Source: Acanthornis magna (taxonomy: Eukaryota; Chordata; Aves; Passeriformes; Acanthizidae). From it: a stretch of DNA of 64,000 nt. The position numbers were made by a program, and so were the translations under genes. Under the pieces are notes generated by a model. That model ran no database searches and had not been told where the DNA came from. It saw nothing but the letters and a program-made list of their open reading frames with translations. The stretch is from the NCBI GenBank assembly GCA_036785705.1, contig JAWUZG010000018.1:4623501-4687500 (forward strand), given 5' to 3'. Shown in pieces: positions 28,043 through 41,300 of this stretch. Every line of letters begins with the position of its first letter. Positions within the stretch are counted from its first letter, which is position 1.

Positions 28043-28449
28043 GAATCACAGAATGGGTCAAGCTGGGAGGGAGCAGAGCGGGTCACCTGATCCATCTTCC
28101 CTGCTCCAGCAGGGTCACCCCAGAGCACAGAGCACAGGATGGCATCCAGACAGTTCTGGAGGATCTCCAGTGAGGGACACTCCACACCCTCTGGGCAGCC
28201 TGTCCCAGTGCTCAGTCACTTGCACAGCAAAGAAGTTCTTCCTCATGTTCATATGGGATTTCCTGTGCATCAGTTTCTGCTTTTTGCCTCTTGTTCTATT
28301 GCTTGGCACCACAGAGCAGAGCCTGGTCCATCCTCTCCTCTGGACACCTTCCTCAGACACTCACAGACACTGGTGAGCTCCCCTCTCAGTCATCTCGAGG
28401 GTGAACAGACCCAACTCTCTCAGCCTTTCCTCCTAAGAGCAATGCTCTT
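28043..28449 (-). repeat. CR1 LINE, 3' portion, antisense
   Basis: Starting with GAATCACAGAATGG (the inverted CR1 tail), the segment runs through typical CR1 3' landmarks in reverse: CTCCAGCAGGGTCACC, GGCAGCCTGTCCCAGTGCTC, AAGAAGTTCTTCCTCATGTT and the CTCTCAGCCTTTCCTC region. About 400 bp survive, so this is one of the better-preserved CR1 copies in the window. Open frames here (up to 128 codons, plus strand) are antisense by-products and not genes. Confidence 0.9.
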
Positions 28450-31400
28450 TCTTTCAGCCTCACAAATTGCTCCAACTCTACCTAATACAATTGCTCTAAA
28501 ACGTTGCAGATACAACCCAAGGTAAAAAAGGAAAGTTGTAAAAGCCATTCTTCATGTGTGGAGAGAAAAGGTTTTTCACCAGGCAATTTGGAAGGAGAAG
28601 AGTGACAAGCACCATGCAACAGGGTCATCCAGGATGGCACCTTGTTTTCAGCACTGAACCTCTGGTTAAGATGACAGGTAAGCAATTCCAGCAATTATCA
28701 ACTTAAAAACCTCCTTGGAGCTAGCATCTCAACTGCTAAGATCTGTACTGTTATTAGATCTATTTCTTTATCTCTCTTTATAACCTAATTTTACTTGCAT
28801 CCAAGAGTGTAGGAGGAGAAATAATAAAAGAAAGAAAATCCATATTTTCTGTGGACTAAAAGGACATTTAAAGGACTTTTTTAAAATGTGGTCCATCCTC
28901 TCAACCTTCAATTCACAAGACTTCACTGAAAAGAAGTATATATCTGGGAATTATAAACATTGAATTTTTTCATCCTCACAAAATATACAGAAATGCATGC
29001 CCTAAATATTTTTGTGACAACCAGTGCTAAACAAACCATGTCCTGCCCTGCCATTGACTCACACCCATGCTGTGCTCCTCTGGAAGTTGCAAATTATGCT
29101 GTAGAAAGAGCCTGATGAGGAAAACAACAGAGCTCAGATAAAGCTTCAATTTACCCTCCTGGAGAATCAGCACATCTATGCTTGCTGGAAAAATAAAAAT
29201 AAAAAACTGTCAGGGTTTTTGTCTCTGAGAATACCTTTAACACTTTGCATTGGTGCTCTGCATCACTAGAGAACTAATAAGTCTGTGCAGTGGGAGAAGA
29301 AAAACACAAATCAGAAGGCATAAGATAAACTTAGGGGAGTGTCAATGAATGGATTGAGACACTCCTATGGCACACCAAAAAACCCTACATAGTGGGAACT
29401 CAGATGAGTTTTTTAATTATGATAGACACAACAAAAGTGGGAAAAAAAAAAAAAGAAAAAGCACAGAAGGAGTACATTGCAATCATGTGCTATTTGATCT
29501 GGGTTTTTATTAAACACATGGCATTGTTCACTGCTGGCTTTGGCAGCACTAACCTGACCTAGAAAATATGCTAGTGATGTCTTGGAAAAAGTAATGAAAG
29601 CATTTCTAACTTGCATTACTTTCCCCAGCCAAAACCATAACAGCTAATACTGACAGAGCTGGAGCTCCATTTTACTCATTTTTAATGATAAATGCAGAAA
29701 ATTTATCTGGTAAATGTACTATTCAATAAATAGTAATTTTAATTAGATTAAAATAATTCTTACTTTCTCAAATTTCAAAACCATTCTAACATCTGCTTTA
29801 ACTCAGAGTGGAGCAGGATGAGGGTCAGTCTTTGCAGAAGTTGCAGGAAAAGAATCTTGACAATGTAGACAGAAGGAGACAATCCAGACTGGGCACTTGA
29901 CGAGCAGATAGGAAAAGAGAGGAAAAGGGAGATTAGAAGGAAAAAAAATCCCACAAACAAAAAAACCCATGCAAGCCTACACCTTAAGTCATCTTAACAT
30001 TATTCTGAATTCTTGTTCTTCATCTTGTGATTATAGCAGCCATTTGAGAGCTGATTTGGGGCCAGTAGGCACCTGATACATCTACTTGTGCCTCATGCTA
30101 AGAGATAAGTATATTCCAACAGTCTATAACAGCTGAATACTTTGAAAAGTACTTGTGATATCCGTTGCCCCCACTTAAAGGCTTCTTTTCACCAAAGCAA
30201 GGTCAAAAAACCCGTACAATGGATAGAGTCATTCAGCAGCTAATATTTGTTAAGCACTTCAAGACTGAAGTAGTGTGTAAGTGACTGGGTTACTGCTGCT
30301 ATCCCATAGCACATATCCTAGTGGTAGTTCAGTTTGCTAGTGTTTTTTCTTCTATTCCTAATTAAAAGATGGTCCCCTAGCTAGGAAATACATCCTTGCT
30401 GATGTAAACTTATTGCCTTTGAAGGGCAATCCATATGATAAGGAAGCAGAGTCAATGATATCAGCTTGACATTGTGCACCATGAAGCTGATTTGTGAAAA
30501 TGTAAACATTTGAGCACTCTGAAGTTTATTCTTATCAGTTTAGAAGTGTTCAGTACCCCTTGGCATCAAAAGAAATTAAATATGGCTCAGACTCATCTCA
30601 GTTTTGAACATTCAGGAGACCTGTAAATGCATTTGTGGGCTCGGGATTATGCATTTAAATCTCAAATAAAATTAAAATCCTCAAAGTGCTGCAAAAGGCA
30701 GGAAGATAAACTGTAGATAATGATGGGAGCGTGCTCCAGATCCATTAAAACCAATAAAAAATGGCAAAACACATGAGCATCACATCTTTTAAAAGCAAAG
30801 GAGACCTCATTGAGATCACTAAAAGCCAAGGCTACTCAGGTGTATTTTTGACTTTGCTGTGTCATGATATGCTACAAAACCTGTTAAGCACTATCAGAAC
30901 ATTTAAAGCATCTGCAGGGCTTGAAAGTACCCTGCTTGCTTTTCTGCTTCCCACAATCTATACAATTTCACCCTTGATTTTCTATACGCTTCTGAAGTCT
31001 AAAAATAGTTTAAAAAAAACAACAAACAAACTAGGGATGTTTACTTCCTCAAAAACGAGGAATGCAGTTCAGCTGAAGAAAACTGATACAAGAATGACAA
31101 AATTAGCCTGACAAAGAGGGAGTCAAAATTTGAAACGATATGTGGAAATGCACTGGGAAATCAGAGCACACTGGGAGCAGGGGTGGGCTCCCTCTTTTAG
31201 TGGAACCTGGTGCTGAGCATGAACCACACCAAGGGAGGAAGTTAAAGTGGGAGAGTAACTCAGCACTGTCACAGCTGCTCCCAGGCTTGCTAAGAGGGAA
31301 CTTGAAATCCCATCTACTCTGCAATGAAGACAGCCAAAACTTTTATGTTACAAAGGAAATAAATCAGACAATTGAAAGACAGATTTCCAGCTGCTTTTGA

Positions 31401-34171
31401 AGACCTGGTTCATGAAATCCAAGCAACAGAGTCAGGGAAAAAAAAAAAAAAGAAAATGGCACTATGTAATTTCTCTCCAACCCCTGGCTTTCCACAGCTG
31501 CCCCTGCTCTCTGATTGCTGGGACAGCAGCAGCAGCTCTCTGGTGAGACCCCCACAGTGGGAGATTTCTGATTTACAATAATCCTCCCGTGCAGGCTACA
31601 TACATGTCTGTACACACAAATAATTCCCATCCCTGCACACTTCTCATTTAAATTCACAAGGAGTGAAAGCTGGGATGAACATGCACGAGGATGGGAGGAT
31701 GCTGCCGCAGCATCAACGTTCTTCTCAGGCTGTATGTGTACAATACAATAAGTATACTTCTAATAAAGCTTGAAAGTTACATTTCTTTCCTTTAACTCCT
31801 TTATACCTATGGTCTAGGTTTATGAGATTACGAAGTTCTTGTATTTCAGAGTTGAACAGTTCAGGGCAGTAATTCAGAATGTAGGAAGCTGATGGAATAA
31901 GTACATATGCTAAACACATCAGGAGGGTCAAAATTGGAATCACAAACACATGTCCCTCTGCAGTCCCCCATCCACCCACCCTGCTACCCTTTTTCTGTGG
32001 ACATCAGAGTAAGAATGTCTCTCATTTTGAAAAATCAAATGCCTGATGGGATTTGAAACAGCGGTAACAGCTCTCAATATTTATTTATTTTAAATTTCCA
32101 CAGCCTTTTCTGTGTCTCCCCAAGATAAAGAGACATTTATGAAGTACCTTTAAGCATGCTTGTAAAATGCACAGCGCTGCAGGACTGCAAGAGGTGTGGC
32201 AAAGTGCAGGCAGCTGTCTGTGAGCAGCCAATGTCAGCACCTGAGGCAGCAGCTCCTGCAGCATGTGCCACAGCGTGGTGCAGACCTGCCATCGAGGCTC
32301 TGGACCAGGCATGGACCACTAAGACTGGCAGGTGGAGACTGTTCTGTGTCTGCTCCCAAGTGCAGGAGTGAAGATTGGGTGAATTTTCTATTTGTTCATA
32401 CTGAATACCATTACGTCCTGTGTTTACGCAGTCAACTTTGTGGGAGAAAATAAGGGTATTTTTGTTCTGTCTTGTAGACAGCACTGTACACTTGGGACTG
32501 GGTCAGTTTTTATTTCTTAGCAACCTTTCAAAAAGGGCCTCTGACGACATGCTCATTTTCCAGCGTGCTCTAAAGAAAGAGAAAAGTGAGTAATGGAACA
32601 TTTTTTATATTTCATTTGAAGTTTGAGTCTTGCAGTCTACAGATAGTAGATTGCAATAAATAAGTTTTGTTTCCTTACAATGAGAATAGATTTTCTTTAG
32701 TTTCATTAAAATGTCTCAGTAATTCTGCAGATATTTTTCATTGTATGAGTTAGGAAGGATGCTGGTTTCCCACATTTGTCTGAAGCATAAAATGCAGCAT
32801 GTCTGCTGCATCCCTTGGCCACCACTCGGTTCCCAGAGATGCTGCTAATTCTGGAGTCAATAATGCTACTTAACCATTGTCTTAGCTATAATAATCTAAT
32901 GCCACAAGAGAGTCAAAGCTCATAGGAGGGGGGAAAAAAGCTCTCTTGTCAAGCCAAGCAACATTGTTGGGGTGATAAATACAAGCAAAGAAAGAAAGAC
33001 ATACTTTCAAGCACACAAGCTTTTCTTCAGGCCTAAATCAGCAGTCATCCTGCTAAAGACAAGCTGAGAACTTCTGCACAAAGCTTTTGTTTATAGCATA
33101 CAGTGGAACTTCCTAAGGAAGGAAGGGATTGGGTTAAAATGAAGGTCTGGGGTGTTGAGGAAACTTAGTGATCTGGAGCAATGACCGGGTCAAACAAGCT
33201 GAGCTAATCAACCCTTTGGCCTTTGAGGATGTAAAATGCGAGAGAGAATTCCAGAAGAAAAAGCTGATTTCTTTGGTTACCACAGAAATAAATTCAAGAC
33301 TAATCCATGAAAAAAATAAAAAGAAACCTAACTTATAAAAGCTCAAAAAGACAAAAAGCAGTTTTTTCCTCCTCCGTGTTGTCATAGGAGAGATTGATAG
33401 CACCATTATAGCAAGCCTCAGGATTCGTAACTTAGATATAGAAAAAACAGACACATTTCTGGGCATGATTCAAAATCTAAGGAAGAATATAGGCTGAGAT
33501 AGCCTCACATTACCCTTACTTTTTATGGAGGGGAGGGGGAAAGAAAAAAAAAGATTGGTTTTGCACCTCATTTTCTAGTTGGAATGAATATTCCAATGAT
33601 TTGCATTCTTACTCATCCAAAGTCATGTGCAGAACTGGTGAGGGAATAGGACCAGAAAATTTGACAAGATGTCCAACATCAGATCTTAACTTCAAGAAGA
33701 AAGAAAAGAAAAATTATGTGTTCATACTCAGTTTTATTCTCAGCCAGCAAAGACTGAATTCTGGTAGCAGCAACATATATTTCCATTAAGAGCCAAGGCT
33801 TTTGTATAGACGGGATTTGCAAGGATAGAACTATACACAAAGAAAAGTGTGAATTTACAAAGACTTTTGGTTTTTTGCTTTAGTGCTCAATGCCGATAGG
33901 CTTAACATGAACTAAGAATAACACAAAACAAGGTAGCTCACCTTGCTTTGAAAATAGGGCAAGTGCAGAATTAATGCTAAGTCACCAGAGTTTTTTTCAG
34001 ATGGAGCTTGAACAGATGAACCAACATACTACAGAATCTGTGCCCTAAGTTTTGTCTGTCCTCAATGTGTAAGGATGGAAGGATGAGACAAAGGAAAACA
34101 GATAGTGGTTTGAGGTTATGACTTTCTTCTGCCTTGTGGACACCTGGGTCAAACTTTTCACTCCTTCCCAG
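28450..34171. other. Non-coding DNA, no recognised gene
   Basis: AT-rich DNA with chance frames only. A GC-richer pocket at about 32150-32370 has frames open on both strands (85 to 115 codons), but no splice signals or known motif, and I do not call it. An A-rich run lies near 31438-31452. No repeat family was recognised. Confidence 0.5.
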
Positions 34172-34346
34172 AATGTCAAGAAGAAAGTCTTGTCTACATG
34201 CATCATCAGGGGCTCAAGACACTGGTGTTCAAAATCCTCGTCCTCTAGCAAGCTTCTCAGGCACAAAATGAAAGAGCAAGTTCCCCAAGGCAGCAAGCAG
34301 CTCATGAGAACACCCCAGTGCAAACATGTCTGTATTTTCGGGCTAG
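34172..34346 (+). CDS. Candidate internal exon, unknown protein (low confidence)
   Basis: A strong acceptor (ACTTTTCACTCCTTCCCAG, ending 34171) and a strong donor (CTAG|GTGAGTG, at 34347) bound 175 bp that are open in one plus-strand frame, starting NVKKKVLSTCIIRG and ending CKHVCIFGL plus one base. It is rich in Lys, Ser and Cys, with no domain I know. The open frame runs past the donor to 34573. A minus-strand frame of 111 codons (34380-34045) overlaps it, so the coding strand is uncertain and both could be chance. Its phase (one base left over) would fit the 37-bp micro-exon at 38301 in one of that exon's frames and, through it, the 56259 exon, but phase agreement alone is weak evidence. 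Confidence 0.22.
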
Positions 34347-34774
34347 GTGAGTGCTTCCCACCGAGCTGTGCACTGTGCACACACCTTGGCCTGCAGCTGC
34401 ACGGCTCAGGTGCTCCCTTGGGACTGTTTCAGGATACCCTGACAGAGGTTTCTCCCTATGTTTCATATCAAGGACAGGATTTGGCACATGTTCTGCCAGT
34501 AAGTTTAAATTATCTGAGGAATATGTCTATCTTCCCCCAAAAGGAATGCACCCAAATGTATTTTGGTGAATAAATTCCATCTTTTCCAAACATTCAAAGC
34601 TGTATTTCTCACTGAAGGCACCATGAAGATTGTAGCAAAAGGATCTCTCTCCTTCCCTTTAGCAAATTTACTGCTGGTAAAAAACAGAGCTGAACCACCA
34701 CCCCTCATGGTCAGAATATAGACAGCCTTGGGAATAAGATGGGATAAAAAACAAGAAAAGCATAGGAATTCCTA

Positions 34775-34850
34775 CCTGTCTGTAGAAAAACATTCAGCAT
34801 TAACATCAAGACCCATTTGCTCTTGTTCAGCCCTTGAACGTGTTTTGAAA
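34775..34850 (-). other. Weak candidate minus-strand exon, 76 bp
   Basis: On the minus strand an acceptor (GATTCTTGCAG, ending 34851) and a donor (GACAG|GTAGGA, at 34774) bound 76 bp that are open in two frames, for example FKTRSRAEQEQMG. There are no neighbouring exons that I can connect. Likely chance or part of a non-coding transcript. Confidence 0.12.
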
Positions 34851-35228
34851 GCTGCAAGAATCTAAATATCAAAGTGTAAAAGCCTCCCAAAAAAGTGGGA
34901 TGCAAGAGGCAATGTAGTCCAAGACATAACCAGCATGAAATACTGAGGACAGGCAACTTGGAAACCTTATGTTGGCAAGTGGGTGTACTGTGTTACAGTT
35001 GCCATTAACACCACTAAATCAAAGCCCTTTTCTTGTGTGACAGAAAGCACAGTGTGATGTGAGCCCATTTTTTTTCTAAATAAACTTGCTAACAATATTT
35101 TGACAGGAAGGTTGCCACTAGAGAATTATCATGTCAGGGTCAGTACCTTGTGTTCTCCTGTCAGCATGAGGCCAACTCCGTGGTCGGGCCAGCTGGACAC
35201 TCAGCTGTGTGCCCAAACATTAGAATAA

Positions 35229-35690
35229 GAGACTCACAGGATAACTCTGGGTAGAAGGGACCTCAGGATGTCCCTAGTGCAGTCTGCTGCTCTGATCACC
35301 AATGAAATTAGAGCAGGCTGTCCAGTGCCACGTCCAGGTAGGACACAAAAACCTTCTAGGATAGGAATTGTACAACTTTACTGGGCAGACTCCAGGCTGA
35401 ACGCAGCTCCTGAACTACCACCCTCTGAACCCAACTCATTATTTAATAAGTGATCAACACACCTGCTGATCCAAACGTCCAGATTGGATGTTCCAGCTTG
35501 GATACAAAAACATTGTGGGAGATGTTGCTAAGAACATTATTAAAGTCGAGGTAAGTGCCATCCACTGCTCTCCCCTCATCCCAGACCTAGATCTCATTTT
35601 GTCGCAAAGTGCAGTCAGATTGCTCAAGCATGGCTTGCCCTAGGTAAATCCATTTCAGCAGTGCCAAATACTATCATCTACTCTCAGCCA
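35229..35690 (-). repeat. CR1-like LINE fragment, antisense, old
   Basis: CTCACAGGATAACTCTGGG.AGAAGGGACCTCAGGATGTCCCTAGTGCA is a degraded inverted CR1 3' end. Further right, GTCGAGGTAAGTGCCATCCACTGCTCTCCCCTCATCC matches the inverted 3' body of older CR1 subfamilies. Divergence is high. The right edge is approximate and the element could extend to about 35830. Confidence 0.7.
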
Positions 35691-35912
35691 GTCATAGCAG
35701 CCACCCCAGTGAGACACAGATATATCTACACTAACTACAGAGCTGCAATAACCGTCTCTCTGCTCAGGATCTGAAATTTCCTCATTCCCACCCTGGGAAG
35801 GCTGCCTGTCTTTTATCATTTGAAAGAAACCTGACCCCTGATTCAGGGCTGTGGAGTCTGCTGAGTAGGTTGCCTCTGGCTGTCTGGGTCAGCTTCTCTC
35901 ACTGTGCTTCAG

Positions 35913-36056
35913 TTACTCATCCACAGCACTTCAAAGCAACTCATGAGGACAGACCAATGCACTCGGAGCCTGGTGCTGTCTGTGGAAGAGGAGCAGCAGT
36001 ACGAGCAAGGCAGGACTTTGCTTCTCCCCCTCTTCTCACTGTATATGAAAACAATG
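35913..36056 (+). other. Weak candidate exon, 144 bp
   Basis: An acceptor (TCTCTCACTGTGCTTCAG, ending 35912) is followed by 48 whole codons open in phase 0 (LLIHSTSKQL...) up to a possible donor (ACAATG|GTAAAA at 36057). A second frame is also open. The donor is mediocre and the protein is not recognised. I list it only because both borders are present. Confidence 0.12.
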
Positions 36057-38300
36057 GTAAAATATTTCAGTCCATTTCATGTTTAAATCCATCCACTTTC
36101 TGGCTCTGCTCACCTTTGTGACTGTGTTTATTTGGCAGTGTCACCCCCCACACAACACCTGCCCCTGAACACCCGACCTACACAAACCAAAGCCACCTTC
36201 ACACTTTTCCTCTGCAACTCTTTTAAATTATTAACTGCTCTTCCACATGCCTCTGGATTTTATAAATTAGGTTAGTTTTTACCATGGACTAATCTTCAAT
36301 TCCTTAATATAGTAACCAAAAACATTAGATGACCTTCTGAACTAAAGGGCAGAAGATTGTTAAAACATTTTATTTAAGAAGACAGAAAACAGAACACAAC
36401 ATTGTAACAGTACTTAGTGTCTCTGCATTTTGGATAATGCTTGAGAATTGCAAATGCATCACATTACTCAGGAAATGCAAATGAAATCAAAGGTTAAAAG
36501 CGTAAGTTGGAAAATAAGAAGCTGAAAAAGGTTGAGAATTCCACCTAAAGCACAGGATGCAGCAAAAAGCCAAATCTTAGGACTGGCAGATGAGAAGAAA
36601 GGAGATGCTGGAGACAGGCCAGAAATACGCAGTCCATGTTTTTATAGGAGCTGCAGGGAACAGGAATGACACTATTCCAGAGCAGAGGGATTTTAATGTT
36701 GCTGTTTCAGTTTAAGGCAGCATTTTATGTATAGGAATAAAGAACTCCTGCACATACACAAGCACATGGGTACATCGTGAAGACCTGTAAGTAATAAGGT
36801 TATAGGAAAGAAAAAAGGCAACAAGAGATCAAATAAAATGCTGATTCAGAGTATGTTGTAAAACAAAAAGGGAATATGTTGGTAAGCAAACAAAAAAGCC
36901 ATTGTGATTGTTCAAACAGGGCATGCTCTGAGACTAAACACAGCCTTTATTAAATATGGCTGTTCTTGTGTCATTTAATGCAACAAACTCTTTTCTCAAT
37001 TGAAAAAAAAAAAATTATTTCCTGCCTATAAATTTGGCCTTCATCTGCAGGAGAGGCAAGAAGAGAGAAAAAGCCAACAACCTTTCAGAAGCACTGCTAG
37101 GGGTCTGGCAGGAGCAGGATCTTTATAATGCTAAAATCGCAACCACACATCTGTTGCAGCTAATTGTGAGATCCTTTTTTTTTTTTTTAATCCACTCAAA
37201 TGGCTTTAAAATAAGGAGGTTGTAAAAGCACTGCTTCAAAGATATTAGGAAGAAGTTACAGTCTTGCTCAGATGATGTCCTATAGCCATTGTGAATTTTA
37301 ACTTGTGTCATACAACTAAAGCTCTTCAGTTTTAGTATTTTGAAAACTGGGAGGGGTGGGAGCCGGAAGAAATTATTTTTTTTTTTTTTTTTTTTTTAAG
37401 TACAATGGAAAAATAGTAAAATTATCATGGCTCCCTTGTCTACAGAAGCACCAAGGGACAACTTTAAAAGGACAACTGGACTATCATTTTTAGCATGTGA
37501 AACAACAAACTCTGTCCCTCTAACATGTCACAGGGGAGGTTAACAATAAATTGGCAGATCCTCTGACTCAGAGCAGTCAGTACAGCTGAGCTGTCCTGAA
37601 AGGCCCAGGACACAAGACATTCCCCACCAGAGGCAGCAAGAGAGGGAGAGGCCAAAGAACATAACTTCAGGGGAAAGACGGAAGAACAAAATGTTAAGGA
37701 ATGTATTGTAAAGGCTACTTTCTTGAGGTTGATTGCTCCAGATGCATAAAGTACTGTGTGAGGGGAGACTTGTCCCTGTGAGGTATTCCAGAGCACTGAA
37801 ATTACTCATTATTTTTCCAAATAATCTCCTAGACCAGGCTCCCCTCTCCAGTGACTCTTGTGAACTGTGGAAGATGAATGTTCATGGTCTAATGCTTGAG
37901 TCACTTGACTCCCCTTACTGGGGGCTGTCCCACCCAGCACAAGACAAGACAGTCAACCACCCTCAAAAATAGGAGTCGAGAGGTATTTCTGACTTTTCTC
38001 TCCTTAAGCTTCTGTTTTTCTCTTTCCACATTGTCAGCCATGCTCAGTCATAACTTAACCTGACATATCTGGCAGCTGCTAGAAGCCCCTATGAACAGTT
38101 TCAGATCAGCAGCCCAGCAGAAAAACCCAGATTATGTTCCTGCAGGTTTAGTGAGCTAAACCAGCACAGGTCAAGGTGTGACAATTTCTAGGACAACTGC
38201 AAAGAAGGTGGTAGCAGCACATAGCTTGGAGCAGGGGCAGCCAAAGCAAGTAGTGGCAGACAGATCAGCGAAATTGTTACCACTTTGTCCTTTCTCACAG

Positions 38301-38337
38301 TGCACTGGGCAACTCGACTTTGGAAGCTTCTTTTCAG
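38301..38337 (+). other. Candidate micro-exon, 37 bp
   Basis: A strong acceptor (CTTTGTCCTTTCTCACAG, ending 38300) and a good donor (TTTTCAG|GTAGGG, at 38338) enclose 37 bp open in all three frames. The borders are better than average, but so short a segment gives no coding evidence. It would be phase-compatible with 34172-34346 upstream and 56259-56423 downstream in one frame. Confidence 0.15.
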
Positions 38338-41300
38338 GTAGGGAACAATTTAGGTGTACATATATTTATTTTGGGGTCAACTATGAACAGCCCCAAAAAC
38401 CAATAAGTGGCTTGAAGAAAACTTTGTTCCATGTATCAACGTACAATTGCAGAATTATTACTCAGAAGCAAGATAAACGTAACCCAAATTTTAGGATGGA
38501 AATAAATCACCGCCTTGAAATCTAAAATATTATTTTCACACTTATAAAGAAACAGAGCCACAATTGCTGATGTGCAAAAAGCAAGCAAATTTAAGTGAAA
38601 AAGCTCATTTGTTCACCTTTTTTCCTACTGAACAATAACAAAAGCTGTCAGACTAAAATGACAGAAAATGTAGATAGATAAGAACAAACCTTTCCCGAAG
38701 GTCTCACCTCTCTTTCATTTTAAGACTACGCCTAGCAGTAGTTTAACACATTCTTATGAAACAGCTAAAAAACATCATGACCCTCTTAAGTTTTCCATTC
38801 ATCATGCTTCTATCACCACTGGACACAGGCCCAATAAATCCAGGCTCTCAGAAAATCCTATCCCCCAGAGAGGTATAAACTTGGGAGCAGCATTACTTGA
38901 GCCAGCATGCAGAGGGAATTGGAGAGCAGCATCCTACAACATCCCAATCTGAATTCATCACCAAAGCCAGGAAAACAAGTGTACAGAGGGCAAATTCCAA
39001 GGCTGTAGCTCAGGTGGACACTCACCCTCTGCTATTTCCTATTCTTTAAGCTGTATACAGGACTTACAGAGAGATCATGTTTTGTGTCTTTCTCAATAAG
39101 CTCTGCATCCTCTAGCTTAGAAAATAAAAGAGGATGCAGGAAGGTTTTTATTACTATTCAACTTTTGAGAAGCAAAGCTCATTTGCTCAAAGTCTCACAC
39201 AAAGCCTGCAGTTGAGCAAATTATTCGAGACAGGTTTTCCCCTTAGACAGGCACACTGAGCTGTACAGCACTTTTCCTTCAGGCCTGAATTTATCCCTGG
39301 CAGTTTAAGTGATAGAACTGCTGACTTTATGGAAGCAGAAATGCTCTTTGATTTCCAAAGTTTTAGATAGGAAATCTTTTAATCTTCACCATCCAATATA
39401 ACAGTTCTATTTCTTCTTCCTAAAGTTGAGTTGTGACAAGTTTTATGTTTTCAAAGCCAGAAAAGACCAAACAACGTGTGAATAAATGGGTGATGAAAAA
39501 AAAATCCAGTATTTTCAGTGGCAGAAGTTCTTTTGCACCAGGTATTGGGTGGATAAGATTTATTCCTACCACAGGACACATATACAATTGTGGTACCAAA
39601 ACCAGCTCAAGGACAGAGGGAGTAGGGGAATGCAATGCATCCTGTGGCCTTACTCTTACCTTCTGGAATAATATTAAGCAATAATTGGAGGGTTTAGAGC
39701 TTGAAATTTCTGCCAAGGTCTGAAGGGAATTTATAGTCTAAGATCCTACTGAAAAAACAACGAATGTAGCAGAGAGAGAGATTTTGTCTTGTATGTGTTA
39801 ACTGCTAACTGTATTTACACAAAGAACTAAAAAAAGGAATAAATAGATGTGGAATAGCATAAATATTTCTTGAAAAAAGGATTTGATATCTATATTATAG
39901 ACATTTATTTTATTACAACACAAATAAGTAGTCCAAACAATTCTTAATGAAACCTAAATCAAACTCCCTGAAACTCTGTTTCTCTACAAGAAACAAAACT
40001 GAGAAAACAAAACAAAGCATAACTATTCATATAACCTCCATTCTCCAGAAATGAAAAAAAAAAAATCATGGATATTACTTCATTTCTGGTTAATATAAAA
40101 AAGATAAACGTATTTCAAGAACTTACACAATATTTTCAGTAGTTAGCCATATATGTATTTACCTTTGTCATAAAAGTTCTTTTCAAGATCAGTGCTGAAG
40201 CATGTTGCATGCAGGCAATTTATCTTTCCTGCTGAAAAAAAAATAAATAAAAGAATACATCTAGGACATGAGACACCAATTCTTTTCAGCCCAAACCTAG
40301 GGGGGAGGTAATGGAATTTATATGGACTGGTCCAGCAAGCAAAATGGCTCAGCTTTGTATTCTGGCAATTTAGAAAATACTAGTAAGTGTGTGTCATACA
40401 AATCTGAATATAAACAATTAAAATAAAACTGAAACACACCTAAACTGTCAGTAAGTAATAAATTAAAATAATTCTGTTCTCTGAAACTTCTTTTGTTGTT
40501 GCATCTTAGTTGTTCCTGAATTCCTCACTCCAAGTTTTCCATTAAATCCCCAGTTTCAAATGATTACTGTCTGAGATATCTGGTGACTGCTAAAAAGAAT
40601 TGACATTTTTGTGAGAATATGTTATGTCTGACAACACTTGATGGAGAAATTGGAACAGATCCTAGTTTCACTTCTATTGTGATTAGAAGTTTTCTGATGA
40701 AAATGTTTTATTATCACTTGCAAAAGCTGAAGCCAGAAACAAGTTTTCACAGAACCAGAGTTCATTACTTCCAGGCAACACACACAAGTCACTACTGAGC
40801 TCAGAACCTCTAAATTTCAGCTCAAGCCAGGTCAGTGAAACATTCATCAAGGCACAAAGACTAATCTAGAGCTCAGGACTGCCTGGACAGCACATTTAAA
40901 AGGGCTGGGAGTTCCTGAGGTTATATTACACAGGCAGCCATGGACAGAGTGTTTGTTAAAAAAACCCTAACCAATCTCCAAGGATCTTGGCATGGGATAA
41001 GACTAGTTAGTGGGATCGAACTCTTGAACAGGGAGTCCGGTTGCTGTCCAGATGGAACAGGAATCTCTTGCAAGATCTTTTGACTAGATTTTGTGAGACT
41101 CCCTGAACCACTGTTTTCCTGAATTCTTGTAACCCATGGCCCTACCTGATCACCCCAGGCCATACTGACCCATTGTTACAGATCCCTGTAACTACAAACA
41201 AAACAAGTTTGTTCTACTTGACTGTTTTTGCCTCTGTAAAAAGAGTTTCTACCGACCATTTAGGAGCACCTTGTCTACACAACCAGAACCTCTAGAGGAG

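Noticed and set aside
28038..28525. Plus-strand frames of 112 and 128 codons
   Set aside because: Antisense reading of a CR1 LINE fragment, not a gene.
32137..32484. GC-richer pocket with 70-115-codon frames on both strands
   Set aside because: Frames overlap on both strands, no splice borders fit, and no motif is visible.
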